From positions 1,612,001-1,676,000 of the forward strand of contig NZ_CP056047.1 of assembly GCF_021559775.1 (NCBI RefSeq): DNA of 64,000 nt, read 5' to 3'. This stretch comes from Gillisella vitis (GTDB lineage Bacteria; Pseudomonadota; Alphaproteobacteria; Rhizobiales; Rhizobiaceae). The position numbers and the translations under genes were made by a program. Shown one piece after another: positions 56,752 to 64,000 of the stretch (positions are counted from its first letter, which is position 1; the number at the start of each line of letters is the position of its first letter). Below the pieces are notes generated by a model, which made no database searches, was not told where the DNA came from, and was given only the letters and a program-made list of their open reading frames with translations.

Positions 56752-56967
56752 TCAAAGATCGACATCCAGAATGGCCATCGAGAAATTGTAGGACAGATCG
56801 CCGTCCTCGTCATCCTTGAAGACAACGCCGAGAAACTCTTCGCCCACATACACTTCTGCCGAGTCATCCTTGCGCGGGCGCGCCTTTACAGCCATCGTCG
56901 GGTTGAATGTCCGCTTGAAATAAGCGTCAAGCTTCTTGATTTCGTCTGCTTTCACAAAAATCTCCAT
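56752..56967 (-). CDS. DUF3126 family protein
   Basis: A 71-residue acidic protein (MEIFVKADEIKKLDAYFKRTF...) with the DUF3126 pattern RPRKDDSAEVYVGEEFLGVVFKD (parts) and a C-terminal NFSMAILDVDL. Function unknown. The short ATG at 56967 was chosen; a longer frame has an unlike N-terminus. It usually follows cysE in rhizobia, as here. Confidence 0.88.
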   Translation of the reverse strand: MEIFVKADEIKKLDAYFKRTFNPTMAVKARPRKDDSAEVYVGEEFLGVVFKDDEDGDLSYNFSMAILDVDL

Positions 56968-57301
56968 GGATTGTCTGCGCAGCACGAACCTTCGATCCGG
57001 CCATGATGCCGCAGCGCTCTCAAAATTCCAGCATGGCAGTGACTGACAAACCGCACGAACCATGCTTCGGCGGCCTGCTTGTCGCATGGGCCAAACAGCT
57101 GTGTAAAGCTGCGAATATCGATCCGCCCCTGCTTTTAAGGGATAATTACTGGAAGCGGAATCGGTTCACTAAAAAATCATCAAACCATTTCATCCGTGAC
57201 CACCAACCAAAGCAGTCCCGGATGTCATCTGGTTCGAGCACCTGGCACCGCAATCTCAAAATCCATAGACGGTTGCGATCATGTGGGCACCCCGCATTAC
57301 G
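56968..57301. other. Intergenic region between cysE and the DUF3126 gene
   Basis: About 330 bp without an open frame of note. It contains a decayed copy of palindromic element B (57139-57183). Confidence 0.5.
57139..57183. repeat. Decayed copy of palindromic element B
   Basis: GATAATTACTGGAAGCGGAATCGGTTCACTAAAAAATCATC (shown in parts: GATAATTACTGGAAGCGGAA, then TCGGTTCACTAAAAAATCAT) lines up with the copy at 47646, sharing the CGGAATCGGTT centre, but the arms no longer pair well. Confidence 0.45.
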
Positions 57302-58126
57302 TCAGCCGTCCTCGGACACCAACTGGTTCATCGACCGGGCCGGTTCCGCACAGCCGGCTTCGCCGACCACCCGGGCCGGTACGCCTGCCACAGTCTTGCC
57401 AGCCGGCACGGGCTTCAGCACCACAGAACCAGCGGCCACGCGCGAACAGCAGCCAATCTCGATATTGCCGAGCACCTTGGCACCCGCCCCGATGAGCACA
57501 CCGTCACCGATCTTTGGATGGCGATCTCCGGTTTCCTTGCCCGTGCCTCCCAATGTAACCCCCTGAAGGATCGAGACATTATTACCGATCACGGCAGTGG
57601 AACCAACCACAAGCCCGGTGGCATGATCCAGGAATATTCCCCTGCCCATCGGCGCAGCCGGATTAATATCCGTCTGAAAGACACTGGAGGACCGGCTTTG
57701 CAGATAGAGCGCGAAATCGCGCCTGCCCTTGTTCCAAAGCCAGTTTGCCAGCCGATGGGTCTGGATCGCGTGAAACCCTTTGAAATACAGCACGGGCTCG
57801 ATAAAGCGCAGGCATGCAGGGTCGCGGTCATAATAGGCCTGAATATCGACGCGCAGCACCGTACCCCATTCCGGCCAATCGCTCAGCATTTCCTCGAAGG
57901 TCTGACGCAAGAGACTGGATTGCAGGTCGGCATGATCAAGCCGTTCACAGATCCGGTAGATGACGCTGTTTTCCAGCGAACGATGGTTAAGCACGGTGGA
58001 ATAGAGGAAAGCCGCCAGAAGCGGATCATGCTCGGCGGCACTGCGCGCCTCCTGGCGCATGCTGTCCCAGATCGGGTCCATGGGCTTGATCATCTCGCGC
58101 ACCGCAAGATCGTGCATGACAGCCAT
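57302..58126 (-). CDS. cysE: Serine O-acetyltransferase
   Basis: First committed enzyme of cysteine synthesis. About 274 residues: N-terminal helical domain (PIWDSMRQEARSAAEHDPLLAAF), then the hexapeptide beta-helix with catalytic HATGLVVGSTAVIGNNVS and [24 protein letters not shown] (parts). Two starts compete: ATG 58150 has GGAGG directly abutting it, whereas ATG 58126 has AGGAG six bases upstream; the second was chosen. A C-terminal extension (CAEPARSMNQL) is typical of rhizobia. Feedback inhibition by cysteine is likely from the family. Confidence 0.93.
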   Translation of the reverse strand: MAVMHDLAVREMIKPMDPIWDSMRQEARSAAEHDPLLAAFLYSTVLNHRSLENSVIYRICERLDHADLQSSLLRQTFEEMLSDWPEWGTVLRVDIQAYYDRDPACLRFIEPVLYFKGFHAIQTHRLANWLWNKGRRDFALYLQSRSSSVFQTDINPAAPMGRGIFLDHATGLVVGSTAVIGNNVSILQGVTLGGTGKETGDRHPKIGDGVLIGAGAKVLGNIEIGCCSRVAAGSVVLKPVPAGKTVAGVPARVVGEAGCAEPARSMNQLVSEDG

Positions 58127-58198
58127 TGCAATCTCCTCATTGACGTTCATCCTCCATTATATAGATGATCTATCGATCAGACCAGATGGGGGCATGAG

Positions 58199-59002
58199 AT
58201 GAAAAAAGCGCGGACCTTTGCGGACAACGGCATTCGAGTGGCCGGACAAAATGGCATCGGCGCGCTGATTATCGATAATCCAACCCGCAAGAATGCGATT
58301 ACCCAGGCCATGTGGCGCGCCATTCCACCGGCACTGGACTGGCTGATTGCCGAGGCCGGGGTTCACTGCATCGTCATGACAGGCGGCGGCCAGACGGATT
58401 TCAGCGCTGGCGCCGACATTTCCGAATTCGACGCCGTGCGCAATGACAGCCGTCAGGCGCGGATCTACGAGGCTGATAATAGCGCGGCTTTCTCGGCCCT
58501 TCGGGAATCGCGGGTGCCTGTCATCGCTTCGCTTCGCGGGGTTTGCTATGGTGGAGCCTTCGGGCTTGCCGCCGCTGCCGATCTCAGGATCGCTGACGAC
58601 ACCGCGATCTTCGCCATACCCGCAGCCCGCCTCGGCCTGGCCTATCCCGCAGATGCCGTTGCCGACCTCAGCCGGACGCTGGGCAGCCAGATCGCCCGGC
58701 GGGCACTGTTTACGGGTCAGGCGTTTCCTGCAGCTTCTCTGCTGAGCTGCGGCTTTCTGGGCGATCTCGTAGCCCCCCAATCCCTTGATGGTGCTGCCTT
58801 TTCACTGGCAGAAACCATCGCTGCCAATGCGCCGCTGTCTATCCACGCTGCCAAGCTGGCGCTGCGGGCAACGGAAAGCCAGGACGACAGCCTGCTGAGC
58901 GAGGCCGCTGTTCTTGGCTCAACCACGTTCGAAAGCGCCGACTACCGCGAAGGCCGCACGGCCTTTCGCGAAAGGCGCCAACCGATCTTTACCGGAGAGT
59001 GA
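58199..59002 (+). CDS. Enoyl-CoA hydratase/isomerase-family (crotonase fold) protein without the usual glutamates
   Basis: A 267-residue crotonase-fold protein. The oxyanion-hole segments are SAGADISEFDAV (about residues 69-80) and GVCYGGAFGLAAAADLRI (about 113-130). At the two positions where enoyl-CoA hydratases carry catalytic glutamate, this protein has Gly (GGAFGLA against GGxxELA) and Ala (IPAARLGL against xPExxLG). Standard hydratase activity is therefore doubtful; decarboxylase, hydrolase or isomerase roles occur in this fold. Divergent from cysE. Confidence 0.83.
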   Translation: MKKARTFADNGIRVAGQNGIGALIIDNPTRKNAITQAMWRAIPPALDWLIAEAGVHCIVMTGGGQTDFSAGADISEFDAVRNDSRQARIYEADNSAAFSALRESRVPVIASLRGVCYGGAFGLAAAADLRIADDTAIFAIPAARLGLAYPADAVADLSRTLGSQIARRALFTGQAFPAASLLSCGFLGDLVAPQSLDGAAFSLAETIAANAPLSIHAAKLALRATESQDDSLLSEAAVLGSTTFESADYREGRTAFRERRQPIFTGE

Positions 59003-59008
59003 AAACCT

Positions 59009-59797
59009 TTATCTTCCATCCAGCTCGGCGTAGAATTCTAGAACGGCCTGTTTAAACACCCTGTCACCAACCGCCAGCATATGGTCGCGCTTGGGAATAT
59101 CGAGTGCGCGGGCATTGGGCATCAGCGCTGCCAGTTCCTGGGGCGATCCGGCAATATCATCCACTGTGCCGACGCCGATCAGGACAGGCATGGTGATTGT
59201 GGCAAGCTCAGCTGCTGATACCAGATCGCGTGACGTGGAAATACAGGCGGCAAGCGCCAGCCGGTCGCTGCGTGTCTGCTCGGCAAAGGCGCGAAACATC
59301 CGTCCGCGCTCATGGGTCACATCATCAAGCGAAGGCGCCAGCAGCGCATCGGCAATCGGATCCCAGTCGCCAACCCCGGTGGATATGCCGATGCCAAGCC
59401 CGCCAAACACCAGCGAGCGGACCCGCTGCGGAAAATCCAGCGCCATGAAAGCCGAAATCCGCGCGCCCATGGAATATCCCATGACATGCGCTTCAGCCAC
59501 ACCAAGATGATCGAGCAAGGCTGCCGCATCCGCTGCCATGTTTTCAGGGTGATAGACTTCCGCTTCATGCGGCTTGTCGCTCTGACCGTGGCCACGATTA
59601 TCAAGTGCAATGACCCTGTAGCCGGCATCGCCCAGCGTTTTCAACCAGCCAGGATGCACCCAATTGACCAGGGCGCTGGAGGCAAAGCCGTGGATCAGCA
59701 AAACCGCCGGGCCAGACGGATCGCCCTCGTCGAAATAGGCGATCTCCAGACCGTCATGGCGAAAGCGGGAAAAAGCGGGAGCGTTCAGATTCATCAT
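59009..59797 (-). CDS. Alpha/beta hydrolase
   Basis: A 263-residue serine hydrolase. HGFASSALVNW forms the oxyanion hole, VIALDNRGHGQSD the typical strand, the nucleophile is in MGYSMGARI (about residue 107), the acid likely in VGTVDDIAG and the histidine in KRDHMLAVGD. The closest general type is an esterase or dienelactone/haloperoxidase-like hydrolase; the substrate is unknown. Two ATGs, 59797 and 59794, are equally possible. It faces the crotonase gene and shares no operon. Confidence 0.85.
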   Translation of the reverse strand: MMNLNAPAFSRFRHDGLEIAYFDEGDPSGPAVLLIHGFASSALVNWVHPGWLKTLGDAGYRVIALDNRGHGQSDKPHEAEVYHPENMAADAAALLDHLGVAEAHVMGYSMGARISAFMALDFPQRVRSLVFGGLGIGISTGVGDWDPIADALLAPSLDDVTHERGRMFRAFAEQTRSDRLALAACISTSRDLVSAAELATITMPVLIGVGTVDDIAGSPQELAALMPNARALDIPKRDHMLAVGDRVFKQAVLEFYAELDGR

Positions 59798-60196
59798 AAT
59801 CGGTCCAGTTGATAGTCGATCAAGGTGGCGTGCCCCGGCCCGCCGCCCCACACCATGCCATCCCCAATTTGCCAACCAGGGCAGGAAGACGCCAGACATC
59901 CGCAAGGGTTGCGATACGCAGTAGCCCTGCTGCATAAGTCGTAACCCCTGTAAGGTTCAAGAGTTTATCTGCCCATACCCCTGCAAAGGCACAGGAATTC
60001 TGTAAAAACAATCGGCAGCGCCCTGCATTGGCTCTACCCATTTCAAAAAAAGGCGGCTAATGTCCGGCGCAACCCAATCGCGGTGCATGGCGCTAGCAGA
60101 GATGCGGATCACGCGCCATAAACGTTTCATCTTCAGTTGAGTTTCCGGACCTTGCAGGCCTTGGAAACTGGGCAACAAGGCATTCGGAGCATAGAC
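59798..60196. other. Intergenic region
   Basis: About 400 bp between the divergent hydrolase and zinc-finger genes. Longer open frames here run antisense to the zinc-finger gene and are not supported. No repeat or terminator was seen. Confidence 0.4.
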
Positions 60197-60442
60197 ATGG
60201 CCGGTCATTCCATTCCCCACTTCCAGAACGACGGCGGACATCGGCTTGTCGAAATCGGCGTCAAGGAATTCATGTGCACCGGCGCGTCCGTTCCTTTCGA
60301 TCATCCGCATATTTTCATCGACCTTGGCCATGACACCGAGAAGGTTTGCCCCTACTGCTCAACGCTCTATCGTTATAACAGCAGCCTGAAGGCAACTGAG
60401 ACCAACCCGGCTGGCTGCGTTTTTCACGTCAAGGCAGCCTGA
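60197..60442 (+). CDS. CHCC zinc-finger protein
   Basis: An 81-residue protein with a CHCC zinc finger: Cys in FMCTGA (about residue 27), His in LGHDTEK (about 44), and CPYC (about 50-53). The fold matches the zinc-finger domain related to mitochondrial complex I subunit NDUFS6; bacterial copies are small stand-alone proteins. The ATG at 60197 gives the normal length. It lies 38 bases before the monooxygenase gene. Confidence 0.9.
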   Translation: MAGHSIPHFQNDGGHRLVEIGVKEFMCTGASVPFDHPHIFIDLGHDTEKVCPYCSTLYRYNSSLKATETNPAGCVFHVKAA

Positions 60443-60480
60443 CCGGCTCTCAGCGACGCGCCAGCGATCGGATTATCATC

Positions 60481-61659
60481 ATGTCCACGAAAACCGTGGC
60501 AATTGTCGGCGGCGGCATAGCCGGTCTCGTCGCTTCACTTTGCTTTGCCCGACAGGGCATCGCGACCCGGGTTTTTGAGAAAAGCCCGCAATTGCTTGAG
60601 GTCGGCGCCGGCCTGCAACTGACGCCAAACGTCACCTGGATTCTCAACGAACTCGGTGTTCTCGAAAACCTGCGCGCGCACTGGCATGAGCCGGATGTGG
60701 TGGCACTCGCCTCTGGCATCAGCTTGAAACGCCTGTGCAACGTGCCGGTTGGCGCCCACGCGAAATCCCGTTGGCAGGCGCCCTACGGCGTGTTGCATCG
60801 CGCAACGCTGCAACAGGCTCTTCTAGAGGCCGTGACCCAAAATCCGCTTTGCTCCCTGACATTGGACCAGAGGGTCGAAAGCCCCGATGCACAAATCCTG
60901 CGCGATCCGCAGACCGGCGAGCGTCCCGACCTGCTGATCGCTGCCGATGGTGTCTGGTCGCGGCTACGCAATTTCGTTGCCGGAGGCCCCGATGTGTCCT
61001 TCAGCGGCAGCATTGCCTGGCGCGTCACTCTGCCTCAGGCTGAAGCACCTGCCTTTCTCGACCGCCAGTCCGTAACGGCTTTTCTGGGGCCTAATGCCCA
61101 TATGGTCACCTACCCCTTGCGCGATACCGACAGTATCAACATCGTAGCCATCGGCGCGGGCGTCGATCCCGGCGAAGGATGGGCGGCACAAACGCAAGAA
61201 TCCCAAGCACTGCTGCTGGAGCGGGCCTTCAAAGGGTGGAATAGCGACATCCGCACCATGCTGGCGAATGCCAAAGGTAACATGACCTTCTGGCCACTGT
61301 TTCAGGCTGGAAATGGTCGTTGGCACAACGACAAAGATCTGGTGCTGATCGGTGATGCGGCCCACGCCATGCTCCCCTTCTCGGCCCAGGGTGCCGCCAT
61401 GGCCATTGAAGACGCTTTCGAACTGGCCGATCTCGTCTCCAGCCGGTCCATACCCCAGGCGCTCGCGGCTTATGAGGCGAGCCGGCAAAAACGGGTCAGT
61501 GCCGTGCGCAAACGCGGGGCAATCAACAAATTCGCCTATCACGCCAAGGGGCCGCTGCAAATCGGGCGCGACGTCCTTCTCTCCCTGCGTTCTTCCGATA
61601 GTTTCGCGCGCGATCTCGACTGGCTCTACGGCTACCGGCCTGCCTTGACAGCCCAGTAG
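60481..61659 (+). CDS. FAD-dependent monooxygenase (salicylate hydroxylase/UbiH type)
   Basis: A 392-residue group A flavoprotein monooxygenase. The FAD motif is VAIVGGGIAGLVASLCFARQ (residues 6-25), the DG motif LIAADGVWSRLR (about 151) and the GD motif LVLIGDAAHAMLPFSAQGAA (about 289). Annotations of relatives range from salicylate hydroxylase to ubiquinone hydroxylase (UbiH/Coq6); no aromatic degradation genes are near. Probably co-transcribed with the zinc-finger gene. Confidence 0.87.
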   Translation: MSTKTVAIVGGGIAGLVASLCFARQGIATRVFEKSPQLLEVGAGLQLTPNVTWILNELGVLENLRAHWHEPDVVALASGISLKRLCNVPVGAHAKSRWQAPYGVLHRATLQQALLEAVTQNPLCSLTLDQRVESPDAQILRDPQTGERPDLLIAADGVWSRLRNFVAGGPDVSFSGSIAWRVTLPQAEAPAFLDRQSVTAFLGPNAHMVTYPLRDTDSINIVAIGAGVDPGEGWAAQTQESQALLLERAFKGWNSDIRTMLANAKGNMTFWPLFQAGNGRWHNDKDLVLIGDAAHAMLPFSAQGAAMAIEDAFELADLVSSRSIPQALAAYEASRQKRVSAVRKRGAINKFAYHAKGPLQIGRDVLLSLRSSDSFARDLDWLYGYRPALTAQ

Positions 61660-61709
61660 TCGTAAATTGTCAGATGCCTTCAACCCGAAATAGCTTTCGG
61701 ACCAGACAG

Positions 61710-62900
61710 TTAAACAGTAGCTGCGGCAGCAAAACCACGCTCCAGATCCGCCTGGAGATCGGCAACATCTTCAAGTCCGATCTGAAGACGAATCAACGGC
61801 CCGCCTGCGGGCGGCTTGGCGATGACGCGGTCGCCGACATTGGCCAATACCGCCAGGCTTTCGTACCCGCCCCAGGACCATCCTAGACCGAAAATCTGCA
61901 AGGCATCGAGAAAGGCATACGCCTTTCGCTTGAACTGCGCCGGATCGCTTTCCGCCAGCACAAAGGAAAATATCCCCGAGGCGCCTTTAAAATCGCGTTT
62001 CCAGATGTCATGACCGGGAAAACTGGGCAGGGCTGGATGCAAGACCCGCGCAACATCGTCCCTCGTCTCCAGCCATCCGGCAACGGTACGAGCACTGCGA
62101 TCGTGATGGGCAAGCCTGACCGCCATGGTTCTAAGACCACGCAGAACCATATAGCTATCCTCTGCCGAACCGCAGAGGCCCATGGCGCCATTGGCAGCCT
62201 TGAGGCGCGGCCAGCAGGCCGCATTGGCCGAAACCGTCCCCATCAGGATGTCGGAATGGCCAGCCGGATATTTGGTTGCTGCCTGCATGGAGATATCAAC
62301 ACCGAAATCCAATGGCCGGAAATAGAGCGGCGTTGCCCAGGTATTGTCCATGCTGACCACGGCGCCATGACTATGAGCGATGTCAGCCAGAAGGCGAATA
62401 TCCTGCATTTCGAATGTGTTGCTGCCGGGAGCCTCGGCGTGAACCAGCTTTGTATTGGCGCGCATCAGCGATGCTAGTCCCGCACCGATGGCGGGGTCGT
62501 AATACTCGACCTCCACCCCCATCCGCTTCAACATCGTATCGCAGAAATGTCGGGCCGGATCATAAACCGAATCAACGATCAGCGCATGATCGCCAGGCGA
62601 CAGAAAGGCCAGGAAAGGGACGGTAATCGCAGCGAGGCCGGAGGGCAGTATAATCGTTCCAGCCGACCCTTCCAGCACGTCTATCGCATCGCAGAGCGCG
62701 TCCGTCGTCGGCGTGCCGCGGGTGCCATAGGTATATTTCTGCGTCCGTGTTTCCATGCTTTCGGCAGTCGGAAACAACACCGTCGATGCCTTGACGATCG
62801 GCGGATTGACAAAACCATGGTAGCTCGAGGGATCATGGCCGATATGGCACAATTTCGTATTGGTGCCGGCGCTCGTCAACCAGTCTTTTTTGTCGGACAT
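61710..62900 (-). CDS. metC: Cystathionine beta-lyase
   Basis: A PLP enzyme of the Cys/Met metabolism family making homocysteine from cystathionine. The 396 residues contain the PLP lysine in AATKYPAGHSDILMG (about residue 211), YGTRGTPTTDALCDAI and EAPGSNTFEMQD. Length and features fit MetC rather than the gamma-lyase/synthase types, but substrate choice in this family is hard to read. Divergent from aapJ, an arrangement known from rhizobia. Confidence 0.9.
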   Translation of the reverse strand: MSDKKDWLTSAGTNTKLCHIGHDPSSYHGFVNPPIVKASTVLFPTAESMETRTQKYTYGTRGTPTTDALCDAIDVLEGSAGTIILPSGLAAITVPFLAFLSPGDHALIVDSVYDPARHFCDTMLKRMGVEVEYYDPAIGAGLASLMRANTKLVHAEAPGSNTFEMQDIRLLADIAHSHGAVVSMDNTWATPLYFRPLDFGVDISMQAATKYPAGHSDILMGTVSANAACWPRLKAANGAMGLCGSAEDSYMVLRGLRTMAVRLAHHDRSARTVAGWLETRDDVARVLHPALPSFPGHDIWKRDFKGASGIFSFVLAESDPAQFKRKAYAFLDALQIFGLGWSWGGYESLAVLANVGDRVIAKPPAGGPLIRLQIGLEDVADLQADLERGFAAAATV

Positions 62901-63339
62901 CCGCTATAACTGCCTTTTTCACGTGCTGGCCGCCTGCCCGATCGAGCAATTTGCCAAGAGTTATGACTATCGAAAATAGCGGCGCAATCTACCTTGTTAT
63001 CGGTTTATCGCCGCCGCTTCTCCACTTCTTTTTTTGAACAGGCCAGCCAAGCATGGTCAAGCCTTGCCGCGTCACCGGGACAATGAAATTCAATGGCGCC
63101 ATTTAGACTAAATTTTCATCATCAACTGCGGCTTTCCTGTGTTGTAGGCCTATTTTATGAGCAAAAAAATCGAATTGCCACTTTTCGACGCAATTTCCAC
63201 CCATCAACACTTGACCATGAACCCATTTATGAATGTGATGGGCTTGCTAGGGTCACAACCCGGGCACCGGTGCATGGAGAGGGGCAAGAGCCATGTCAGG
63301 CACCGGAGGGAAGACAAACAGAAAAAAAGGTTGGGAAAC
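62901..63339. other. Divergent regulatory region of metC and aapJ
   Basis: About 440 bp that must hold both promoters. GCGGCGGCGATAAACCGATA lies on the minus strand inside it. No SAM-II or other methionine riboswitch could be recognised upstream of metC. No supported gene. Confidence 0.5.
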
Positions 63340-64000
63340 ATGAAAAAGACGCTCCTGTCAGTTGCGCTTGGCGCTGCGGCATTTGGTTTTGGCGCATCGG
63401 CAGCCTCGGCCGACACGCTGAGCGATGTTAAGGCAAAAGGCTTTGTTCAATGCGGCGTCAGCCAGGGCATTCCGGGATTTTCCGCTCCGAATGACAAGGG
63501 CGACTGGTCGGGTCTGGATGTCGATTACTGCCGCGGCATTGCTGCCGCCGTCTTCGGCGACGCCTCCAAGGCCAAGTTTACGCCGCTGTCCAGCAAAGAC
63601 CGCTTCCCCGCATTGCAGTCGGGTGAAGTCGATGTGCTGACGCGTAACACCACCTGGACGATCAGCCGCGACACCTCGCTCGGCTTCAACTTCCGCACCG
63701 TCAACTATTATGACGGCCAGGGTTTTATGGCTAAAAAGAGCCTCAACGTGAAATCGGCTCTGGAACTGTCCGGCGCTGCTGTCTGCGTTCAGACCGGCAC
63801 CACGACCGAATTGAACCTGGCCGACTATTTCAAGGCCAACGGCCTGAAATACAACCCGGTCGTGTTCGAAAAGGAAGACGACGCAACTTCGGCTTACGAC
63901 GCTGGTCGTTGCGACGTTTACACCACCGACCAATCCGGCCTCTATGCCATCCGCTTGAAGCTGAAGAACCCCGATGACAACATGGTTCTGCCGGAAGTCA
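63340..64000 (+). CDS. aapJ: General L-amino acid ABC transporter binding protein, 3' end cut off
   Basis: Periplasmic binding protein of the broad-specificity Aap amino acid system. The first 220 residues are present: signal peptide MKKTLLSVALGAAAFGFGAS ... ASA, then DTLSDVKAKGFVQCGVSQGIPGFS and the ligand-binding YCRGIAAAVFGD, LTRNTTWTISRD motifs. Usual length is about 341, so the gene continues beyond the window. GGGAAAC precedes the ATG. Confidence 0.95.
   Translation, partial: MKKTLLSVALGAAAFGFGASAASADTLSDVKAKGFVQCGVSQGIPGFSAPNDKGDWSGLDVDYCRGIAAAVFGDASKAKFTPLSSKDRFPALQSGEVDVLTRNTTWTISRDTSLGFNFRTVNYYDGQGFMAKKSLNVKSALELSGAAVCVQTGTTTELNLADYFKANGLKYNPVVFEKEDDATSAYDAGRCDVYTTDQSGLYAIRLKLKNPDDNMVLPEV

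Noticed and set aside
62901..63339. SAM-II riboswitch upstream of metC
   Set aside because: The conserved SAM-II core could not be found on either strand.

Overview
The window is a 64 kb piece of an alphaproteobacterial chromosome, most like Rhizobiaceae (Agrobacterium, Allorhizobium or Rhizobium). This rests on the order rpsB-tsf-pyrH-frr-uppS-cdsA-rseP-bamA-lpxD-fabZ-lpxA-lpxI-lpxB on one strand, clpS-clpA, metC next to aapJ, an alpha-r14-type anti-Shine-Dalgarno sRNA, DUF1127, DUF1849 (EipB), DUF3126 and phasin genes, and rhizobial palindromic intergenic repeats. The genus assignment is inference. No prophage, insertion sequence, CRISPR array or replication origin was seen.

Left part (1-18 kb): 3' part of a soluble transhydrogenase (sthA), an MBL-fold hydrolase, trigger factor (tig), tRNA-Leu(UAG), a DUF2157/GDYXXLXY membrane pair, a small RNA with two CCTCCTCCC loops, a DUF1127 peptide, MOSC, the coupled degQ-type protease and rarA, an LprI-like secreted protein, a DUF1203 protein, an asparaginase fused to a bulb-type lectin domain, a PilZ protein, the periplasmic nucleotidase cpdB, a HlyU-family protein and a lone GT2 glycosyltransferase next to an AT-rich stretch.

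Middle part (18-34 kb): ilvA, then a guanidine-I (ykkC) riboswitch in front of a six-gene operon: an ABC importer (binding protein, permease, ATPase), two DUF1989 proteins (carboxyguanidine deiminase type) and a biotin-dependent urea/guanidine carboxylase. Together they read as guanidine uptake and assimilation; the allophanate hydrolase needed to finish the pathway is not in the window. Next come an alpha/beta hydrolase, a DMT exporter, an unknown protein and a glutathione-dependent formaldehyde oxidation cluster (frmA ... fghA) with an ElaA-type acetyltransferase, a UPF0178 protein and a DUF1345 protein between the two enzymes.

Right part (34-64 kb): the lipid A, outer membrane assembly and translation supercluster on the minus strand (lpxB back to rpsB), then eipB, RidA, GDPD, a FemAB/GNAT-like protein, a HIT protein, azlCD, clpS-clpA, phasin, DUF3126, cysE, a crotonase-fold protein lacking both usual catalytic glutamates, an alpha/beta hydrolase, a CHCC zinc-finger protein, an FAD monooxygenase, metC and the start of the general amino acid binding protein aapJ.

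The parts that most repay a second look are the guanidine operon, the asparaginase-lectin fusion, the sRNA at 6.25 kb, and a composite palindromic repeat present as two full copies, one simple copy and one decayed copy; in one full copy it supplies the stop codon of fghA.
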